64,000 nucleotides of DNA, taken from the NCBI RefSeq assembly GCF_012349115.1, contig NZ_PQIG01000078.1, forward strand, positions 186,001 through 250,000, in the 5' to 3' direction. The notes below the pieces were generated by a model that saw only the letters and a list, made by a program, of their open reading frames with translations, made no database searches and was not told the DNA's origin. The position numbers and the translations under genes were made by a program. The stretch is from Rhizobium ruizarguesonis (GTDB lineage Bacteria > Pseudomonadota > Alphaproteobacteria > Rhizobiales > Rhizobiaceae). Positions within the stretch are counted from its first letter, which is position 1, and each line of letters opens with the position of its first letter. Shown in pieces: positions 63,905 through 64,000 of the stretch.

Positions 63905-64000
63905 TCAACCGAGCGCCTGGCTGACGAGCGCATAGGTTCTCGGCTCATGCGCTGCCTGATGTCCCGAAACCGGAAGCCAAGGCCCGCCGAGCGACATGGT
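63905..64000 (-). CDS. C-terminal fragment of an unidentified gene entering from the right edge
   Basis: The minus-strand frame from the window edge to the stop at 63905-63907 encodes about 31 residues ending HEPRTYALVSQALG, which looks like real coding sequence. The gene cannot be identified from this piece, and an ATG lies at 63997, so a very small ORF is also possible. Confidence 0.3.
   Translation of the reverse strand, partial: TMSLGGPWLPVSGHQAAHEPRTYALVSQALG

Noticed and set aside
1..64000. CRISPR arrays, tRNA/rRNA genes, insertion sequences, plasmid replication genes
   Set aside because: I saw no regular spaced repeats, no T-loop or rRNA signatures, no transposase or integrase and no repABC-like genes on reading through. 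This was by eye, so a short degraded element could be missed.

Overview
The window reads as alpha-proteobacterial, most likely the Rhizobium leguminosarum/etli group and probably a large plasmid or chromid; that placement is inference. It rests on high GC with NNC/NNG-biased codons, very dense sugar ABC-transporter content, a CIRCE-controlled groESL pair, DUF3422/DUF2264/DUF2934/DUF6522-type genes, and at least four hairpin-rich intergenic repeats that I recognise as rhizobial mosaic (RIME-like) elements. I saw no rRNA, tRNA, CRISPR, insertion sequence, integrase or replication gene.

Layout. 1-4.6 kb: an RND efflux operon (two lipoprotein adaptors plus a permease cut by the window edge), divergent from a TetR repressor, with a palindromic operator between them. 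4.7-8.9 kb: four regulators or orphans (LacI type, a secreted unknown, AraC type, ROK); the middle of this block is less GC-rich than its surroundings. 9.1-18.8 kb: a rhamnogalacturonan-type locus with a divergent binding protein, an 840-residue unknown, GH105, GH28, ATPase and two permeases. 19.1-23.5 kb: DUF3422, then a chemoreceptor paired with an orphan ribose-type binding protein. 23.7-29.5 kb: an alpha-fucosidase/ABC locus lacking an ATPase, with a divergent LacI repressor and twin operators. 29.5-30.1 kb: a ParDE/RelE-like toxin-antitoxin pair. 30.3-34.2 kb: a GntR regulator and an NMT1/SsuABC-type importer. 34.4-38.2 kb: a TctDE-like two-component pair, an isochorismatase-family hydrolase and a GlxA-type regulator. 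38.2-49.3 kb: a uronate-polymer locus (heparinase II/III-like lyase, GH88, a complete ABC importer, DUF624 and DUF2264). 49.3-54 kb: HIT protein, a RES-domain toxin with an enlarged antitoxin, and small stress-type genes. 54.1-56.5 kb: groES-groEL. 57-64 kb: a YdiJ-type FAD/Fe-S dehydrogenase, DUF6522, HPP-CBS protein, LysR regulator and small ORFs.

How the genes fit together. Three catabolic loci share one logic. A secreted binding protein and an ABC importer take up intact oligosaccharides, and hydrolases or lyases without signal peptides (GH28, GH105, GH29, GH88, heparinase-like, DUF2264 and the 840-residue unknown) would cut them in the cytoplasm. The most interesting candidates are the 840-residue unknown in the pectin locus, the heparinase/GH88/DUF2264 locus, the ATPase-less fucoside importer, the binding-protein/chemoreceptor pair, and the enlarged RES antitoxin. 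Mosaic repeats sit inside three operons (binding protein/permease, lyase/lectin-like gene, groES/groEL), where they could set the relative expression of neighbouring genes.
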